NCBI GenBank assembly: GCA_002391545.1
Contig: DGFF01000056.1
Coordinates: 499-17,613, forward strand
Direction of reading: 5' to 3'
Length of the DNA: 17,115 nucleotides
Source: Candidatus Fermentithermobacillaceae bacterium UBA3907
GTDB taxonomy: Bacteria; Bacillota; Sulfobacillia; Fermentithermobacillales; Fermentithermobacillaceae
In this document: positions 14,927-17,115 of the stretch, one piece after another
Position numbering within the stretch: the first letter of the stretch is position 1
Layout: each line of letters opens with the position of its first letter
Translations under genes and position numbers: made by a program
Notes under the pieces: model-generated
Databases searched by the model: none
Told to the model about the DNA's origin: nothing
The model's input: the letters and a program-made list of their open reading frames with translations, nothing else

Positions 14927-15685
14927 TTACCTTTTGGCTTTTTGTAAAGACCTCTTTATCCGGGCATAGTTTCGTGGGATATCATCTTGCAAAGCAAATT
15001 CTTTTGAGTACACAGCCAACGCTCGCTCACCCATGTCAGGGGACAACTTGTATTTCCGCTCACCTACATAGCGCAGTCCCAGTCTTTTCAGCACGTCTTC
15101 TGACTGAGGGATTTCCTGTTCAGGCCCTAACCACAGAACCGCTTTGCCCCCTATGGCCAAAAAACCGGTGCTTATTTCTAAACATATGTGTGGACTTGCC
15201 ACGGCCCTCGAAGTAACTAGGCTGAACGTTTCTCTTAACTCTGGAGCGTGAGCTGCTTCCTCAGCCCTCGCTTGGATTACCCTCACATCGGAAAGACCAG
15301 AAAAAGCGATGTACCCATCCATAAACTCACAAGCGCCTTTTCTCGAATCTAACAGACTAACTCGTGCACGGTCGTAAAGTGTCTTTACTGAAAGGCCAGG
15401 CCAGCCATTTCCACTTCCTACGTCCAGACTATTTTCAGGGGATAGATCATCCTGTAAGTAAGATATAGCAAATGAATCGGCTAAGAGTTTTACCCCAACG
15501 TCTTGAGGGCTATCAAACCCTACAACCCGCCTTCCTCGCCAGGTTAGGAAAAAGCGGACCCAGGACTCAATTATCCAGTATCTTTCTTCGGGGAAATCAA
15601 TCCCCATAAAATTGAGAGCGTTATAAAATGCGTCACGCACCTCTATACCATACTTTTCCGCCTCATTGGCCCCTCTCTGAGTCAA
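14927..15685 (-). CDS. rsmG: 16S rRNA (guanine-N7)-methyltransferase RsmG, divergent
   Basis: About 252 aa from the preferred TTG at 15685, which follows AGAGGAAGAGGT; the frame opens at a GTG at 15703 with no SD. The SAM-binding motif is SLDVGSGNGWPGLSVK (about 92-107 in the longer frame), and VSLLDSRKGACEFM and VTSRAVASPH follow as in RsmG/GidB. RsmG methylates the 530-loop guanine of 16S rRNA. Two spots differ from the family: the usual K-H-x-x-D-S reads VKLLADS, and the C-terminus IPRNYARIKRSLQKAKR replaces the common PRKxGxPxKxPL ending. Its place 47 bp after mnmG is standard and supports the name. Confidence 0.85.
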   Translation of the reverse strand: MTQRGANEAEKYGIEVRDAFYNALNFMGIDFPEERYWIIESWVRFFLTWRGRRVVGFDSPQDVGVKLLADSFAISYLQDDLSPENSLDVGSGNGWPGLSVKTLYDRARVSLLDSRKGACEFMDGYIAFSGLSDVRVIQARAEEAAHAPELRETFSLVTSRAVASPHICLEISTGFLAIGGKAVLWLGPEQEIPQSEDVLKRLGLRYVGERKYKLSPDMGERALAVYSKEFALQDDIPRNYARIKRSLQKAKR

Positions 15686-15732
15686 CTTACCTCTTCCTCT
15701 CACCTTCGACGTTAAAGTTTACCCTGGGCTTC

Positions 15733-17115
15733 TCAAACCTTCGAGTCAACAGAGCCTATTTTGCCTCCCCTTAGCCACGCTAAGATTACCATGGCATCAG
15801 ATGGAGATACCCCCACGTCCAAAGCCTTCCCCAACGAATCGGGCCTGAACCTGACCAACTTGTCCACAGTTTCCCGGGACAACCCTCGGACTTTGGTCCA
15901 ATCCACATCCCTAGGCAACTTTCTTTCTCGATGCTTCTGCAATCGCCTAGCCTCCCGGTTCTGCCTTTCAATAAAGCCACTGTATTTCGCTTCCACTTCG
16001 ACTTCGTCAAGGATTTCCTCTGGCAATTCGTCTAACCCATCTATAATTCCAAAAAAATCTTCAATGTAACATGATGGCTTCCGCAACAAGTCTTTAATTG
16101 GACTACCTGACACTCTCTTTTCCAAGAGGCTCCTGCCTTTTGTCAAAAGTTCCTCGCGCTCGCAGTAAGCAGCCCACCTATCATCTGAAACCAAACCTAC
16201 TCGCCGCCCCAACGGAGTCAGCCTCGAAGGCGCAGTAGAGTGCCTCAGTAAAAGCCTGTACTCTGCCCTGGAAGTGAGCATTCTGTACGGTTCCACTATT
16301 ACGGTGTTGATCAGGTCGTCGATCAAGACGCCAATATACGCATCTTTGCGACCAAGTATTAGCGGTTCTTCTCCTTTTATGCTCATGACTGCATTGATCC
16401 CAGCCATTAGGCCCTGGGCCGCCGCTTCTTCGTAGCCAGACGTGCCGTTTATCTGCCCAGCAGTGTACAGCCCGTAAATATCCTGCACTTCTAGGGTAGG
16501 GAGGATCTGAGAAGGGACCAAGAAATCATATTCTATGGCATAGCCAGGTCGAGTTATTTGAGCCCTCGTAAGTCCAGGCAAGGTATGCACCATCTGGTAC
16601 TGCACATCTTCAGGCAGACTTGTAGACAAGCCCAGTATATATACATCGCAGCTTTCTTCTGATTCAATTTCTAGGTATACCTGGTGGCGACGCCTATCGG
16701 GGAATCTCATTATCTTATCTTCTATGGACGGACAATATCTAGGACCAACGCCTTCTATAGTACCATCAAAAAGAGGTGCTCTATCTATATTATCCCTTAT
16801 GACCTTATGAGTCCTGTCGTTGGTGTAAGTGGAATAGCATACTTGTTTGTGCCACATCCTGGGCTCCGACATAAACGAAAATCGCGACGGCCTATCAATG
16901 CTAGCTTCCGGTGTAAGTTCGTCCCAATCTATGCTGTCCTTATGTATACGCGGTGATGTTCCCGTCTTAAATCTGCCTATTTCAAATCCTAAAGAGGCTA
17001 GGTAACTCGAAAGGCCCTTGGCATTCCCCTCACCCATAGGTCCTGACTCTATCACCTTGTCCCCGATGATGATCCGGCTCTCAAGATACACCCCAGTACA
17101 CAGAATCACAGATTC
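15733..17115 (-). CDS. mnmG: tRNA uridine 5-carboxymethylaminomethyl modification enzyme MnmG (5' part missing)
   Basis: 460 residues are visible; about 160 N-terminal residues with the first FAD motif lie beyond the right edge, and the reading frame runs cleanly to base 17115. Signatures present: VGPRYCPSIEDKIMRF with the conserved Cys, GLYTAGQINGTSGYEEAAAQ (FAD domain), MLTSRAEYRLLLRHS, then LTPLGRRVGLVSDDRW. The C-terminal helical domain (about the last 220 residues) binds tRNA and the partner MnmE. Together they modify the wobble uridine of several tRNAs in the cytoplasm. The gene is followed by rsmG, the usual order. Confidence 0.96.
   Translation of the reverse strand, partial: ESVILCTGVYLESRIIIGDKVIESGPMGEGNAKGLSSYLASLGFEIGRFKTGTSPRIHKDSIDWDELTPEASIDRPSRFSFMSEPRMWHKQVCYSTYTNDRTHKVIRDNIDRAPLFDGTIEGVGPRYCPSIEDKIMRFPDRRRHQVYLEIESEESCDVYILGLSTSLPEDVQYQMVHTLPGLTRAQITRPGYAIEYDFLVPSQILPTLEVQDIYGLYTAGQINGTSGYEEAAAQGLMAGINAVMSIKGEEPLILGRKDAYIGVLIDDLINTVIVEPYRMLTSRAEYRLLLRHSTAPSRLTPLGRRVGLVSDDRWAAYCEREELLTKGRSLLEKRVSGSPIKDLLRKPSCYIEDFFGIIDGLDELPEEILDEVEVEAKYSGFIERQNREARRLQKHRERKLPRDVDWTKVRGLSRETVDKLVRFRPDSLGKALDVGVSPSDAMVILAWLRGGKIGSVDSKV

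Overview
The window is a compact, ordinary-looking housekeeping stretch of a bacterial chromosome. Every recognisable gene lies on the minus strand, so the biological reading order runs from position 17115 down to 1. The order mnmG - rsmG - parA - parB with a parS site, followed by rpsF - ssb - rpsR - yybS-like (DUF2232) - rplI - lonC - dnaB, is the layout found close to the replication origin in Firmicutes, particularly Clostridia-like lineages. A LonC-type protease of the endospore-former family and a DUF951 protein point the same way. Base composition is moderate by eye. No rRNA, tRNA, IS element, prophage or CRISPR array was seen. Both edge genes are cut: mnmG lacks its 5' part at the right edge and a COG2509 dehydrogenase lacks its 3' end at the left edge.

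Reading in the transcription direction: (1) 17115-13044 is the origin-proximal group mnmG, rsmG, parA, parB. A 292-bp spacer separates rsmG from parA, and parA/parB overlap. (2) 12980-9582 is a cell-envelope and cytoskeleton group. It opens with a perfect 26-bp palindrome containing a consensus parS, followed by alanine racemase, a membrane-anchored coiled-coil M23 peptidase, a bactofilin and a phosphoribosyltransferase. A sigma-A-like promoter precedes the M23 gene. (3) 9447-7511 holds small accessory genes: a tail-anchored TPR protein, an unrecognised 111-aa membrane protein, a CvpA-family membrane protein and DUF951. (4) 7498-6231 is rpsF-ssb-rpsR with a strong promoter (exact TATAAT, 17-bp spacer) and a terminator-like hairpin in its leader. 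(5) 6226-1 begins with a 16-bp stem-loop, then the DUF2232 membrane protein, rplI, lonC, dnaB and the FAD-dependent dehydrogenase. The last four of these are tightly packed, with gaps of 2-20 bp.

The genes serve translation (bS6, bS18, bL9, MnmG, RsmG), replication (SSB, DnaB), chromosome partition (ParA, ParB, parS), wall precursor supply and remodelling (Alr, M23, bactofilin) and proteolysis (LonC). I see no new multi-gene system. The items most worth following are the parS/alr junction and the partition-morphogenesis linkage, the rpsF leader attenuator, the rpsR/DUF2232 stem-loop with a 10-codon ORF, the heavy use of TTG starts (10 or 11 of 19 visible starts), and an SSB whose C-terminal tip lacks the usual Pro-Phe ending.
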